A stretch of DNA of 64,000 nt from Bathymodiolus brooksi (GCA_963680875.1 OY804578.1:101089689-101153688); one strand, 5' to 3'. Positions 42,501 through 48,132 are shown, counted from the first letter of the stretch. Notes: generated by a model not told the origin, from the sequence alone. Translations and numbers: made by a program.

Positions 42501-45500
42501 GTTAATTGTGAGTATGATGGCTGAGCAATAGTGACAACAGGTGGTGTTCCTAGTTGAATTGAAAAAGAAGAGTCAACTCATAAAAAACATCGATATTTAA
42601 TGATTCGAAAATGAATTTCCATTTTTATAATATTTTTCTAAGTAAGTGATCTATATATATATAAGGACATGTGAGACTATATCCAATTTCACAAATGAAA
42701 GTAAATGAACCGCACTTTTATTTCACAGTCACAATAGCGACTTCAATAATGAGAATAATTCATACCCTAAAACGAGTGGGAAATGGTACAAATAGCCTGC
42801 AAAAATGTGATATATATTTAGCCTACAAAAGAATGTTTTTTTTTCTTCTGTCCGTGGAAGGAATATGATATTCCTGTATTGCTCTGTGATAGTAGTTTAT
42901 GTACCTGATATATATTTAAAACAATATGACCACAAGGTCTGTGTTTATTTCTAACAATATTCTTACAAATTATTTTGCTTTCAAATCTTTCGATTTTGAT
43001 CGTACCAGATGAAAGTTATTCCAGAAACGTGTTGTGCGCACTAAATTTGATATCTACGTTTTTATTATAATTTGATAGATGTTTAGTGCCCAAACCCCTA
43101 TCAAGGTTTAGGAAAATGCTATTGTTGATCAAAAGTAAGTATTTGGGATATATCTAATACAAATCAGGGGCTGTTTTAGGTTTTTCGATAGTTTTTCGGA
43201 AAATATGAAATGTAGCATATCTGCTTACATCGGGAATCAGGATATGATGTGTCAAATATGCTACATAACTAACTATCTAAGAATACTGTTTAAAACCAAA
43301 TCAATTTAATTCAATAACAAGATTAATAACAAGAAACATGCAGAAATGAAAAATAAAATATGTTAAAATTCACAAATACACTAAATATCTGAATTGGCAC
43401 AGTTGGATTTATAAATTGATGATTGTCTATTGATTATTACTTTGTAAAAATTGTGTTTACTGGTTTGTATTACTGGTATCAAAAGTTTATCATTGAAACA
43501 TATTGTCTCTTAGTGTGGACGGACACAGTTCACAAAAAGATTTAATTAAAAGTGGAAAGTAAGAAAGCAATTTCTGTCCTTGTTCAAACATAACTGCATA
43601 TGGCAAAACGAAACAAGAATGTTACTCCATCACTACCTAGGTAGAACTATTGCTGGACATACCAACCTTTCATTTGAATTAATTAGAAGTCAAGAAAATA
43701 CAAAAAACCACCATCTCCCCCCCAAACAAATACTACATTGTCAGAAAAAATTAACTGAGAGCGTATTTTTTTGTTGTCGCTTCCAATAAAAAAAGTCTTC
43801 TAATATATATCCTTAATTTTCTGAATATTATCAATAGATGATCATACACAAATATGCCCTTACATATGCATTCCTTAATTTGGACCGACATGTTATATAT
43901 TGTATGCAAGGTAAGAATAATCTAACAATTAGTTAAATATGACAATATCTATGGCTACATACCTTGAGGCGAAACAGTTATGGTATTCGAGTTAACAATA
44001 GTGCTCATTGCATCAGCCGCCTGACAAACATAACTGCCTGAATCAGACTGTTGTACATTACTGATTGACAACGATGGGGTAGACACATCTCCATTTGTAA
44101 GTCTTGAATTAACATTAATATTAAGAATGACGTTGTTTCTTAGCCATGTTATTGAAGTTGCAGTTCCTGATGTAACTACACAATTCAGGATAACAGAAGT
44201 TCCAATTGTTGGATTATAAAATGTTGGCGTGGCAGATATTGCTAATGGAGCTGTAAACATAATGTTATAGTGTATAAGTTCCTTATATATGGATACACAA
44301 TGTAGGTATTATGTATCTTGATATGTAAGAAACAAATAATATAAGATATACAAATCTTGGATCTGAAAAAATATATTTTACTTTTGTTGTAATTCATGGT
44401 TGATCAAATGAACTGTACTCTTATCAGTAGAATTAATAACGAAAAATCAAAATAATCACAACTCATTGTATAATCTTAAATGCATTGTATCAAAGTGTCG
44501 GTTGAATAACATCAATACAATTGGTTTTTTTTCAGAATGTTACCAAAAATGTTCAGTTAGATCTAAAATAATGTTGGTTTAAAGTTGAATATTGTTTCCC
44601 TATTATGTCCTCTGATGACCTTGTGTACTATCTAATATTGAAATGATGGTTAAGGATATGATGTCTACTTCACAGAACGAATATCATACATATGACAACT
44701 TCTGTGTCACAAATATTAAATATTTATTGTATTAGGTATGGTCTGACCGGCTTAAAGCTTTATGATTCCCTGAAATATTTTAGTTGTTACAAGACACAAT
44801 ACAACAAAAACAAATTACATAGAAGGACATAATGTTCCACACGATCATTTAGTGTCTCTATTTTGCAGCTGTGGAGGAAAACAGGTCTTGAAGCCACCTG
44901 TCCTTTCCTATTAAAGTGACCATGCAATATTTTAATATAGTACCATGTGAATTATTTGAACTTTGTAGTTCTATTACAAAGAACCACTGATATTGTTATA
45001 TATTTGTTATATTTGAAGATGAAATTTGTAGCTAAAACATCTTAACAGAAAAGGTAGTAATAAATAATAATAATTACAAATCACAGTCAATGGCAAGCTA
45101 ACTGTTTGTGGAGTATTAAGTGTAATAGGATGAGCAACATCACAGAAAAGTGTTTGTCCATTGTTTCCAATTGTTGGACTCCAGTTTAAGGTGCCAGTCA
45201 CTGTGTATGATTTAGTGCCATCTGTTGACACTGAGGTTGTTGTAAATTCGCTAGTTGTGAACTGGTTACTTCCTATCCTCATTGTCATTGTTGGGGCTGG
45301 ATATCCACCAGTAGATGTACAAGTCCATGTACTTTGTAGGTTAGGTGCCGGGTTAGTAGTACCTGTTAGTGTTGGTGTTTGTGGAGATGCTACAAGAAAA
45401 ACAGTTTTATTGAAATATGAAAGGTAAATAATAAAAAAAAAATGTTCTGAAAAACTAAACTGTTTTAAACATTTTAATTGAAAGTTAAAAGCTATTTAAT

Positions 45501-47721
45501 AAAATAAACTATATTATTTCAAGTATATAGAGAATACACTCCAACTATAGAGTCTTCAAAAGTATTAATCAGACCCTGCCTTAAAGGTTGACGTAATTCT
45601 TTTCAATGATCTACAAGTTGGAGTACTTTCTCTTATATTTTCATCTACAATATTTTTAATTTTATATTATTATACTTTATTGTTAAAAAATCTAAATAAG
45701 TTAAAGATCACAATTACAAAAAAAAAAACAAAAAAAAAGAGAAAGAAATAAAGAAAAAAGATAAGAAAAAAATGTACCATTTCAAATATTATATACCTGT
45801 TGTTACCAAGTATAAAAAACAATTAGACAAGCCCTCTTTTAGAATGTGTATGTTGAAGTAAAGAGATTTAATTGTCTATACTGTTATACTTACATGAATA
45901 TATGTGACCATCTGAAAGACTACTAACCAAAACGAGTGTAAAAGCAACACACCTCAAGTAAAATTAATATTCCCTTTTCATACAACCAGGTTCTAACAAT
46001 TTTTCTTCAATAGTCTTATCACAGTTGTAACTTTTATCCATGTATGGTGTTTGCAGATTAGGTTATTTACAAGAGATTCATTTATTATGTGTACTTACAT
46101 AACCTTAGTCAGACACATACCAAAACATTAAACACAAATTGTTAAAAACACAAATTGTCTATGTGCCTCTTGGTTTTGGTAAGCAAAATTTAAAATTACT
46201 AATAATATATAGATACTGAAATCATGCTTTATGTGGTGTTATATACTGCAAATAAACCAATAATACCTACTATTAACAATAACAAATAAAGTGGTAGACA
46301 GCGGATTCTGGAGAACACCATTATCAGTTTGGCATTCAAAGACCCCTAGATGTTCAGCAGGACTTGCAGTGAATGTATATTCATTTACTGTAACACCTCC
46401 ACTAGTTGTTGAAGTGGCATCAAGAACAACATTATTTCTTAACCATGATACTGTCGGTGTTGGATCACCACCTGTTGATGAACATTTTAGCGTCACAGTT
46501 TCTCCATTTTTAATAATGGCTGGTCCTGTGATAGCAGGTGGTCCGGGAGGTGCTACAATTAACAAATAAAGCACGAAAATAAAGCAGAATAATAATACCT
46601 TTCAATAATGTAATCGAGACTTCAAACAGAAATGGGGACATTATTTAACTGGTGTGATGTATTATGTAACACATATTTTTTATTTGTTTCATTGTTTTCC
46701 TCCTCACGGTTACTTGGCCATTTTCACTTTGCTATGTACATGTCCTTACCATTATACTTTGATTGTTATTTCATGTTCCTTAACCATTTTACACATATCT
46801 ACACCTATGTTTCTTCCTAATGTTTACCCAATTGGAAACTAAATGCTCAGCTATGTTATCGTTGCTACATGTATAAACAGTATAAACTAATTTAAGAGGA
46901 TGAAAAAAAAATTCTCACAAATCTCACTTATTTGTACTAATTAGTGCGAAACCATTTTAGAAAGTGCCTCAGACACGTTTTTTGTTGTTGTTGTTGCTAC
47001 ATTCGAGATTGACAGCTTTTAATTTTACCATAGAGTCCAATGTTAAACAATCTACTGTGGTAGAGCCCATCTCATAATTGACTCTGCCACGATAAAACTG
47101 AAATATTGTTGAAAGTGGCGTTAAAAACCATATTATTCCCTCTCGTAATTCCCGTTGATTCACTATATATAAACTTTGTCGAGAACAATAGAAGCAACAT
47201 TCCAGCCAAATTTCTCAACTGGTTTAGTGATTTCATAGATATATATTTTTTCAAAAGTTTTCTGGTTTAGTGCTGTGCTACAGGTGTCTTTAGTGGTGAC
47301 CATCTTGATTTTTTGATTCATGTCTGTAAGTGCAAGTGTAACTGGTATTATCTGTGTTCTCCTCCAATAAAACTGATTGGTTGAAAATAATTGTAATGGT
47401 GTTTTGATTGGTGTTCAGCACCCAGGTCCCATATTCGTGGTCGTTTTGGTTTTTTTGTGTGTTTCCTTTAGAAATTTAGAATTATAGAATTCTCATGACA
47501 GTTTTCAAGTTGTTAGAATAAGCATATAATTGTGTGTTCCTCAACTTTCAACAATACTGCAGTTATACATACCCAGACCCTCAGTTTTATTGATGTACAA
47601 AGTACATATTATCTTATTTACTATTCAAAATCTACTTACTTTGGCATATGATTGGTACAACTAACACAACAAGAACGAAATAGAAGGGAAATCCCCACGG
47701 TAGTAGACTGGATCTAGCCAT
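233..47721 (-). CDS. Secreted multi-Ig-domain protein gene, 24 exons, C-terminus beyond window
   Basis: This is the gene span; the exons are listed separately. Exon 1 encodes a signal peptide and 23 further exons each encode one Ig domain, giving about 2,380 residues in the window. All junctions are phase 1, so any single domain exon can be gained, lost or skipped without changing frame. Most domains show the usual Ig pattern: Cys in strand B, Trp in strand C, then a D-x-G/A-x-Y-x-C motif before a final T-x-x-G. Two domain classes alternate in the middle (D6-D19). No transmembrane helix, GPI signal, fibronectin, lectin or kinase domain is visible, but the gene runs off the left edge. Known relatives in shape are Ig-only extracellular proteins such as hemicentin-like molecules and mollusc Ig immune proteins; I cannot assign an orthologue. 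Exon boundaries come from reading frame, AG acceptors and GT/GC donors by eye, not from transcripts. Confidence 0.88.
542..1571. other. Intron 22-23 with A tract and degenerate tandem repeat
   Basis: It holds a homopolymer A run at about 671-697 and a degenerate tandem repeat at about 1165-1510. The repeat unit is near 25-26 bp with a core CTTGTAAAGCTAAAATTTAT, and about eight recognisable copies lie at 1285-1470. I see no other exon. Confidence 0.6.
1572..1880 (-). CDS. Ig domain 22 exon
   Basis: 309 nt, 103 codons, phase 1-1, acceptor TACTTTTCAG, donor G|GTAAAT. It starts [13 protein letters not shown] and shows [36 protein letters not shown], ending QLTVVGG. There is no ATG at the front, so it is found only by following the frame from the acceptor. 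It is similar to D5 and D23. Confidence 0.88.
1881..4331. other. Intron 21-22 with dispersed repeats
   Basis: It contains three tandem copies of a roughly 55-60-bp piece of dispersed family B (about 1938-2075), a longer diverged family B copy at about 3025-3230, and a family A fragment at about 4063-4190. The rest (2300-3000, 3240-4050) is AT-rich with no supported feature. Confidence 0.5.
4332..4635 (-). pseudogene. Ig domain 21 exon with a frameshift
   Basis: Acceptor (CTTCATTCTAG) and donor (A|GTGTGT) are both plausible, but the exon is 304 nt, not a multiple of three. Read from the acceptor, the frame opens [12 protein letters not shown] and hits a TAA shortly after the position where the first Ig Cys should be. 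The rest of the domain ([30 protein letters not shown], ending TLTVSG) is intact in the next frame. The slip lies near 4580-4590, before the first Cys. Because flanking introns are phase 1, skipping this exon keeps the protein frame; an internal AG at 4572-4573 would also give an in-phase 240-nt exon from 4571. A sequencing or assembly error is possible. Confidence 0.78.
4780..5606. repeat. Composite 28-bp minisatellite
   Basis: The left part (about 4780-5055) repeats ATTCAACATTCAAAAGTCAA plus eight bases, 28-29 bp. The right part (about 5056-5606) repeats a related 28-bp unit with core GACATCGGACAACATTCACA and some units lengthened by an inserted CAGTCT. Units in the middle are intermediate. 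Short plus-strand open frames over it are by-products of the repeat. Confidence 0.85.
6328..7812. repeat. 33-bp minisatellite, about 45 units
   Basis: The unit is 33 bp with core CATCAAATATGTATGTCATT then T- and A-rich bases. Common variants are TTCTTCAAAT for TTCCATCAAAT and TGTGTGT for TGTATGT; the latter type includes 31-bp units. Because 33 is divisible by three, long open frames appear on both strands (up to 236 codons); they change frame at each 31-bp unit and are not genes. Confidence 0.9.
8371..8688 (-). CDS. Ig domain 20 exon
   Basis: 318 nt, 106 codons, phase 1-1, acceptor TACTTTTCAG, donor T|GTAAGT. Motifs are [23 protein letters not shown] and [14 protein letters not shown], ending VDVKG. 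It keeps the class A loop length but has a different core (GWKK) and lies between the alternating array and the terminal class (D21-D23). Confidence 0.89.
9109..9287. mobile_element. MITE with CAGTCAAACCTG ends and TA duplication
   Basis: 179 bp. The left end is TA|CAGTCAAACCTG and the right end CAGGTTTGAATG|TA, so the ends are inverted repeats flanked by TA. That pattern fits non-autonomous Tc1/mariner/pogo-type elements. Related copies are at 22120-22299 and 28597-29005. There is no coding capacity. Confidence 0.75.
9344..9661 (-). CDS. Ig domain 19 exon, class A
   Basis: 318 nt, 106 codons, phase 1-1, acceptor GCTTTCCAG, donor G|GTTAGT. It shows [38 protein letters not shown] and ends LLVTGG. 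A second AG two bases further in would break the frame, so the first AG is used. No ATG opens the frame, so it is invisible to start-codon ORF calling. It is the most diverged class A member. Confidence 0.87.
10181..10334 (+). mobile_element. MITE family D copy 1 with 6-bp duplication
   Basis: 154 bp. Terminal inverted repeats CAGTCTTTGC ... GCAAAGACTG, flanked on both sides by TAATAC. A second copy lies inverted at 37924-38078 with its own 6-bp duplication. There is no coding capacity; the superfamily is not assigned. Confidence 0.72.
13880..14090. repeat. Degenerate ~56-bp tandem repeat, 4 copies
   Basis: Each unit carries a TTGTTAATACAGGAAT-like block followed by TTTCCTAAGGGAA-like sequence. 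The copies differ at many positions. Confidence 0.6.
14218..14517 (-). CDS. Ig domain 18 exon, class B
   Basis: 300 nt, 100 codons, phase 1-1, acceptor TTTTTTTCCAG, donor G|GTAGGT. It shows [22 protein letters not shown] and [17 protein letters not shown], ending VLTYAG. Long T tract before the acceptor makes the boundary clear. It pairs with D19 as the last B-A pair of the array. Confidence 0.9.
14941..15285 (+). repeat. 85-bp tandem repeat, 4 copies, inside a dispersed element
   Basis: Units begin AAGAAGATCATTAGGACG and end CTACAATGTCCAA, 85 bp apart. The sequence running on to about 15430 (GACAAACAATGGTCCAC and onward) belongs to dispersed family A, so the array is an amplified part of that element. 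Confidence 0.8.
15602..15925 (-). CDS. Ig domain 17 exon, class A
   Basis: 324 nt, 108 codons, phase 1-1, acceptor TTTTTTCCAG, donor G|GTAAAT. Motifs are [26 protein letters not shown] and [14 protein letters not shown]. It is near-identical to D10 apart from a tandem 6-bp gain (an extra Gly-Ser in the SPLGSGSGS loop) and a few substitutions. It has a normal GT donor where D10 has GC. Confidence 0.9.
16874..17182 (-). CDS. Ig domain 16 exon, class A
   Basis: 309 nt, 103 codons, phase 1-1, acceptor ATTTTACAG, donor G|GTATGT. It shows [22 protein letters not shown] and [14 protein letters not shown], ending LVVNGG. Its 5' part and flanking intron match D7, whereas its 3' two-thirds match D9, so it looks like a mosaic. 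The first part (before an internal Met) has no ATG and needs the splice acceptor. Confidence 0.88.
17311..17367 (-). pseudogene. Truncated Ig exon fragment
   Basis: On the minus strand this reads ACAG followed by the first 50 or so bases of a class A Ig exon (coding for a [13 protein letters not shown] stretch). It matches the 5' end of D9 (33822-34130) much better than the adjacent D16. It stops abruptly before the first Cys, so it is a relic of duplication or recombination. Confidence 0.75.
17815..18085 (-). mobile_element. SINE family b, tRNA-derived
   Basis: On the minus strand the head has a clear pol III box A (TGGTGTAATGGTTAGCG) and box B (GGGTTCGAGCAC) about 40 bases apart, followed by a body that also occurs at 39780-40015. 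The tRNA-like head does not form a whole tRNA gene, so it is a SINE, not a working tRNA. Confidence 0.75.
18089..18262 (-). mobile_element. SINE family a fragment
   Basis: The minus-strand 3' domain (GAAATATTGTTGAAAGTGA-type) and the CCTCCACCAATAAAACTGAC body are present; the tRNA-like head is missing. It abuts the family b SINE on its left. Confidence 0.7.
18308..18610 (-). CDS. Ig domain 15 exon, class B
   Basis: 303 nt, 101 codons, phase 1-1, acceptor GGTTTACAG, donor G|GTAGGT. Motifs are [22 protein letters not shown] and [17 protein letters not shown], ending VLTYIG. The start is at the acceptor, not the upstream ATG, which lies in the intron. A SINE sits immediately downstream of the donor (18089-18262). 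Confidence 0.9.
19260..19577 (-). CDS. Ig domain 14 exon, class A
   Basis: 318 nt, 106 codons, phase 1-1, acceptor TTATTATAG, donor G|GTTAGT. It shows [23 protein letters not shown] and [14 protein letters not shown]. It is the near-twin of D12. Just upstream in the intron (about 19629-19770) are two broken copies of its own 5' end and acceptor-side sequence. Confidence 0.9.
19621..19772 (-). pseudogene. Two broken copies of the Ig domain 14 acceptor end
   Basis: Sequence at about 19629-19720 repeats the first 70-80 bases of exon D14 plus the adjoining intron (AAAGTTAAAAACAACTTTA). A more decayed copy follows at about 19722-19772. Each stops early and neither could code a domain. Confidence 0.7.
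20272..20574 (-). CDS. Ig domain 13 exon, class B
   Basis: 303 nt, 101 codons, phase 1-1, acceptor ATATTTCAG, donor G|GTAAAT. Motifs are [22 protein letters not shown] and [16 protein letters not shown], ending VLSYKG. It forms a B-A pair with D14 and is most like D15 and D18. Confidence 0.9.
20841..21076 (+). mobile_element. SINE family a, near full length
   Basis: It has a tRNA-like head with box B GAGTTCGAATCC, a body containing GTCAGTGACTTGCGAT and TTTCCTCCACCAATAAAACT, and the conserved tail GAAATATTGTTGAAAGTGG. The layout is the same as at 50745-51007. Confidence 0.8.
21297..21720 (+). repeat. Dispersed repeat family A, long copy
   Basis: This is the longest copy of a dispersed repeat that recurs at about 4063, 14941, 18757, 51990, 52905 and 53140 in the same direction and at about 12505, 24560, 27355, 34320 and 49425 reversed. 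Recognisable blocks are AATCAGAATCCGTAAATCGA, GGGGTGAACTCAGGTGCTCC and GGTAACGGTTAACCAAG. Its tail at 21621-21670 aligns without gaps to the first unit of the 48-bp satellite at 53461. The element type is not known. Confidence 0.65.
21767..22084 (-). CDS. Ig domain 12 exon, class A
   Basis: 318 nt, 106 codons, phase 1-1, donor G|GTTAGT. It shows [23 protein letters not shown] and [14 protein letters not shown], ending LTVTGG. It is almost identical to D14 at the nucleotide level, with the central part indistinguishable and the differences gathered at both ends. The acceptor is CATTTTAG, placing the exon start four codons before the VVAP stretch. Confidence 0.9.
22120..22299. mobile_element. 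MITE with CAGTCAAACCTG end
   Basis: 180 bp, TA on both sides, left end intact and right end degraded. It shares body sequence with 9109-9287 and 28597-29005. Confidence 0.7.
22975..23070. repeat. Dispersed repeat family C
   Basis: Core AAAACGTAGATATCAAATT followed by GTGAGCATGACACGTTTCTG. Related pieces are at about 34975-35045, 35170-35215, 38110-38135 and (reversed) 42955-43085. Type unknown. Confidence 0.6.
23944..24225. mobile_element. MITE with internal tandem repeat
   Basis: 282 bp, TA|CAGTCATACATG ... CAGGTTTGACTG|TA. The centre contains about four copies of a 34-bp unit with core CTTTATAGACAGTGATTTGT. The body differs from the other TA-flanked copies, so it may be a separate family with similar ends. 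Confidence 0.65.
24890..27322. repeat. 46-bp minisatellite, about 53 units
   Basis: The unit is 46 bp with core CCCAGTTGTAAGTAGGAAGG. The array is very uniform. A pair of linked variants (GTTTTATTC followed one unit later by AAGCAGG) recurs near 25279, 26063 and 26523, showing larger blocks were duplicated (460 bp between the last two). Family A fragments flank both sides (about 24560-24800 and 27355-27590). Confidence 0.92.
28597..29005. mobile_element. MITE interrupted by a SINE
   Basis: Ends are TA|CAGTCAAACCTG and CAGGTTTGACTG|TA. Removing the SINE and one copy of its duplication leaves 179 bp, the same length as the MITE at 9109-9287. Confidence 0.8.
28731..28950 (-). mobile_element. 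SINE nested in the MITE, with 10-bp target duplication
   Basis: It is flanked on both sides by CCTTTAAATA (28721-28730 and 28951-28960). The minus strand runs from a tRNA-like head (GGTTCAATGAGTTAGGTAG-type) to the tail TGAAATATTGCTGAAAGTGC. A partial relative lies at about 48971-49153. Confidence 0.82.
31427..31711 (-). CDS. Ig domain 11 exon, class B, short
   Basis: 285 nt, 95 codons, phase 1-1, donor C|GTAAGT, acceptor TTTCAACAG. It shows [22 protein letters not shown] and [17 protein letters not shown], ending SLTYG. It is shorter than other class B domains because the C-C' loop is reduced ([11 protein letters not shown]). The following intron, 22085-31426, is the largest in the window. 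Confidence 0.89.
31879..32055. repeat. Palindromic pair of tRNA-like sequences
   Basis: Two tRNA-like sequences lie head to head around about 31963. The minus-strand copy begins GTGGTCGAGTGGTCTAGGG (box A like that of Leu/Ser tRNAs) and carries box B GAGTTCAAATCC. The plus-strand copy is the same sequence but lacks several bases in its box A region. The anticodon region does not pair as in a real tRNA, so I read this as a tRNA-derived repeat, possibly a SINE head. Confidence 0.65.
32150..32467 (-). CDS. Ig domain 10 exon, class A, GC donor
   Basis: 318 nt, 106 codons, phase 1-1. Motifs are [20 protein letters not shown] and [14 protein letters not shown], ending LTVTGG. The frame-preserving donor reads G|GCAAGT, so the following intron would be of the GC-AG type; the near-identical D17 has G|GTAAAT at the same place. 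A GT five bases further on (GTAATT) would shift the frame. It differs from D17 by a handful of substitutions and lacks a 6-bp Gly-Ser duplication present there. Confidence 0.87.
33822..34130 (-). CDS. Ig domain 9 exon, class A
   Basis: 309 nt, 103 codons, phase 1-1, donor G|GTAAGT, acceptor ATTTTACAG. It shows [36 protein letters not shown] and ends LIVNGG. It is nearly identical to D16 over its second two-thirds, while its first 60 or so bases instead match the orphan exon fragment at 17311-17365. Confidence 0.88.
34320..34560 (-). repeat. Dispersed repeat family A, reversed copy
   Basis: GGGAACTGCTTACCCTTCG, then a GAGTACCTGGGTTCACC block and TTTTCTGTGTTGTTATTTTT. It corresponds to the reverse complement of the middle of the 21297-21720 copy. 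Confidence 0.6.
35464..35766 (-). CDS. Ig domain 8 exon, class B
   Basis: 303 nt, 101 codons, phase 1-1, acceptor TTTTTTCCAG, donor C|GTAAGT. Motifs are [23 protein letters not shown] and [14 protein letters not shown], ending TLTYI. It is more diverged than the other class B domains (WLK in place of WTR). It starts a B-A-A trio with D9 and D10 that parallels D15-D16-D17. Confidence 0.89.
36318..36553 (-). mobile_element. SINE family a, near full length
   Basis: The minus strand has a tRNA-like head with box B GAGTTCGAATCTC and the tail CTGAAATATTTTTGAAAGTGG. The layout matches 50745-51007. Confidence 0.78.
36645..37752. repeat. 27-bp minisatellite, about 41 units, inside dispersed family B
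   Basis: The unit is ACCACACTGTCAGAACAG plus nine bases. Two sites vary independently (GTCAGAAC/GTCTGAAC and TACC/TAAC). Flanks on both sides (AATAAAATGAAACACAAAAA left; CTTCAATAAAAAGTGG right) match family B copies at about 19985-20150 and 40195-40385, which have only one unit. The 395-codon minus-strand frame across it is a nine-residue repeat (WYFRTVLTV) produced by the 27-bp period. Confidence 0.9.
37924..38078 (-). mobile_element. MITE family D copy 2 with 6-bp duplication
   Basis: 155 bp, reverse orientation relative to 10181-10334. Ends GAGTCTTTGC ... GAAGACTG, flanked by TTATTG on both sides (37918-37923 and 38079-38084). Confidence 0.72.
38282..38587 (-). CDS. Ig domain 7 exon, class A
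   Basis: 306 nt, 102 codons, phase 1-1, donor T|GTGAGT, acceptor ATTTTACAG. Motifs are [26 protein letters not shown] and [14 protein letters not shown], ending LTVTG. There is no ATG near its start, so it is easily missed by simple ORF calling. It is very similar to D16 and D9; it shares the acceptor-side intron sequence with D16. Confidence 0.88.
39215..39517 (-). CDS. Ig domain 6 exon, class B
   Basis: 303 nt, 101 codons, phase 1-1, donor C|GTAAGT. This is the first domain of the central array. It shows [27 protein letters not shown] and [18 protein letters not shown], ending VLTYI. It is close to D15, including the opening GLLxV and the LRNNQ/SSNNQ loop, suggesting duplication between the 39-kb and 18-kb parts of the gene. 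Confidence 0.9.
39678..40015 (-). mobile_element. SINE family b, longer copy
   Basis: The minus strand shows a head with box B GGTTCGAGCCC, the body shared with 17815-18085 (GACTGTTCGGTTCAG-like and CAATATGTCTACCCGC-like blocks) and a tail related to the family a tail (GCTGAAAAATTACTGAATTG). Confidence 0.7.
40420..41300. repeat. 51-bp minisatellite made of the D5 exon end and splice donor
   Basis: There are about 17 units of 51 bp. On the minus strand each unit carries AACTTTAACAATAACTGGAG followed by GTTAGTCATG, that is, the last codons and donor of Ig exon D5. Some units have small changes (ACTTGAG for ACTGGAG; CTAGTC for TTAGTC). The right-most unit runs directly into the real exon at 41301. 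Confidence 0.92.
41301..41603 (-). CDS. Ig domain 5 exon
   Basis: 303 nt, 101 codons, phase 1-1. It has a strong T-rich acceptor (TTTTTTTTTAG) and donor G|GTTAGT. Motifs are [22 protein letters not shown] and [12 protein letters not shown], ending TLTITGG. It is closest in style to D22 and D23 at the other end of the array. Its donor region is the right-most unit of the 51-bp minisatellite at 40420-41300, so about 17 more copies of this donor follow in the intron. Confidence 0.9.
41604..42228. other. Intron 4-5, no feature seen
   Basis: AT-rich sequence with no recognisable repeat or exon. Confidence 0.5.
42229..42549 (-). CDS. Ig domain 4 exon
   Basis: 321 nt, 107 codons, phase 1-1, acceptor AACTAG, donor A|GTATGG. 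It starts [19 protein letters not shown], then [20 protein letters not shown], and [19 protein letters not shown]. The opening V-x-I-x-Q-P-x-Y resembles D21 and D22, which places it in the terminal class rather than the alternating central classes. An ATG-initiated reading would begin too late (after the first Cys), so the acceptor sets the true start. Confidence 0.88.
42550..43962. other. Intron 3-4
   Basis: It contains a reversed family C fragment at about 42955-43085. Otherwise I see nothing that can be supported. Confidence 0.5.
43963..44250 (-). CDS. Ig domain 3 exon
   Basis: 288 nt, 96 codons, phase 1-1. Motifs in order are [38 protein letters not shown] and QAADAM. The exon ends at VSPQG with donor G|GTATGT. 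It is a short domain with complete Cys-Trp-Cys. The final strand differs from the VTGG ending common in later domains, so it is probably an older member of the series. Confidence 0.87.
44251..45077. other. Intron 2-3, no feature seen
   Basis: AT-rich sequence with no recognisable repeat, exon or mobile element. Confidence 0.5.
45078..45389 (-). CDS. Ig domain 2 exon, C2-set-like
   Basis: 312 nt, 104 codons, phase 1-1, with acceptor CTTGTAG and donor T|GTAATT. It shows [14 protein letters not shown] near the start and [16 protein letters not shown] towards the end, a layout like C2-set domains of nephrin/kirre-type proteins rather than the I-set domains elsewhere in this gene. The usual strand-C Trp position seems to be occupied by Met (TMTMRIG). 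No initiator Met is needed because the exon is internal. Confidence 0.82.
45390..46270. other. Intron 1-2 with purine-rich tract
   Basis: An A/G-rich low-complexity tract lies at about 45715-45775. No exon seen. Confidence 0.5.
46271..46552 (-). CDS. Ig domain 1 exon
   Basis: 282 nt, 94 codons, phase 1-1. It opens with a proline-rich linker ([10 protein letters not shown]), followed by VTLKC, VSWLRNN and [10 protein letters not shown], so both Cys and the core Trp are present. The donor is A|GTAGGT and the acceptor TTAATTGTAG. It is an I-set/C2-like domain of the kind that often follows a signal peptide in adhesion proteins, and it belongs to neither of the two central repeat classes. Confidence 0.88.
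46553..47639. other. First coding intron with SINE tail
   Basis: A SINE 3'-tail (ACTGAAATATTGTTGAAAGT) occurs at about 47088-47125 on the plus strand. The rest shows no feature. Similar isolated tails are at about 16250-16295, 33620-33660 and 51780-51830. Confidence 0.5.
47640..47721 (-). CDS. Exon 1: signal peptide
   Basis: This exon has 27 codons plus one base (phase 1) and then a consensus donor GTAAGT. The peptide starts [10 protein letters not shown] and continues into a hydrophobic core ([10 protein letters not shown]) ending near PIICQ, a typical secretory signal with a cleavage region before or just after the Cys. An in-frame TAG lies three codons upstream of the ATG, which supports this start. 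The next exon (D1) joins in frame and begins T-P-P-G-P-P. A possible 5' UTR acceptor (TTTTTCAG) lies just upstream with exon sequence from 47790, so the promoter is probably further right and was not identified. Confidence 0.85.
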
Positions 47722-48132
47722 CCTTGACTACCAAGGTGGCACTTTAAGGAGATGAAATCTTTCCTGATGTTAGGCTTTTTATCACTTTCTCTGAAAAATA
47801 ATTTTTAAAAAAATTTAAAAGAAGAAAAAAGGCTAATGTCTTCAGCAAAGAAATTCAGATTCAATTTAGACACAGAGACAAAACAAATAAGGAGTATAAA
47901 ATTTATACTCACAAATTTCCCACAGATATATTTTTTTTTAATTTTATTTTAGAATCACTTACATGAATTGTCTAAATAGCTGCGACTATTTTTATTCGGG
48001 ATTTACTCGCATACAGTAGTGTATTCTTTAGATTTTTGTTGAATTGTATGCATAACAAACCCAGGAAAAAAACCAAAAAACATTGCATCCTTATTTTATA
48101 TTTTTATATTCACCTTGCACACTTACTAGTCC

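Noticed and set aside
45161..46569. Plus-strand open frames opposite Ig exons (also 8442-8723, 14310-14549, 42330-42524)
   Set aside because: They are antisense shadows of Ig exons with no independent coding signs.
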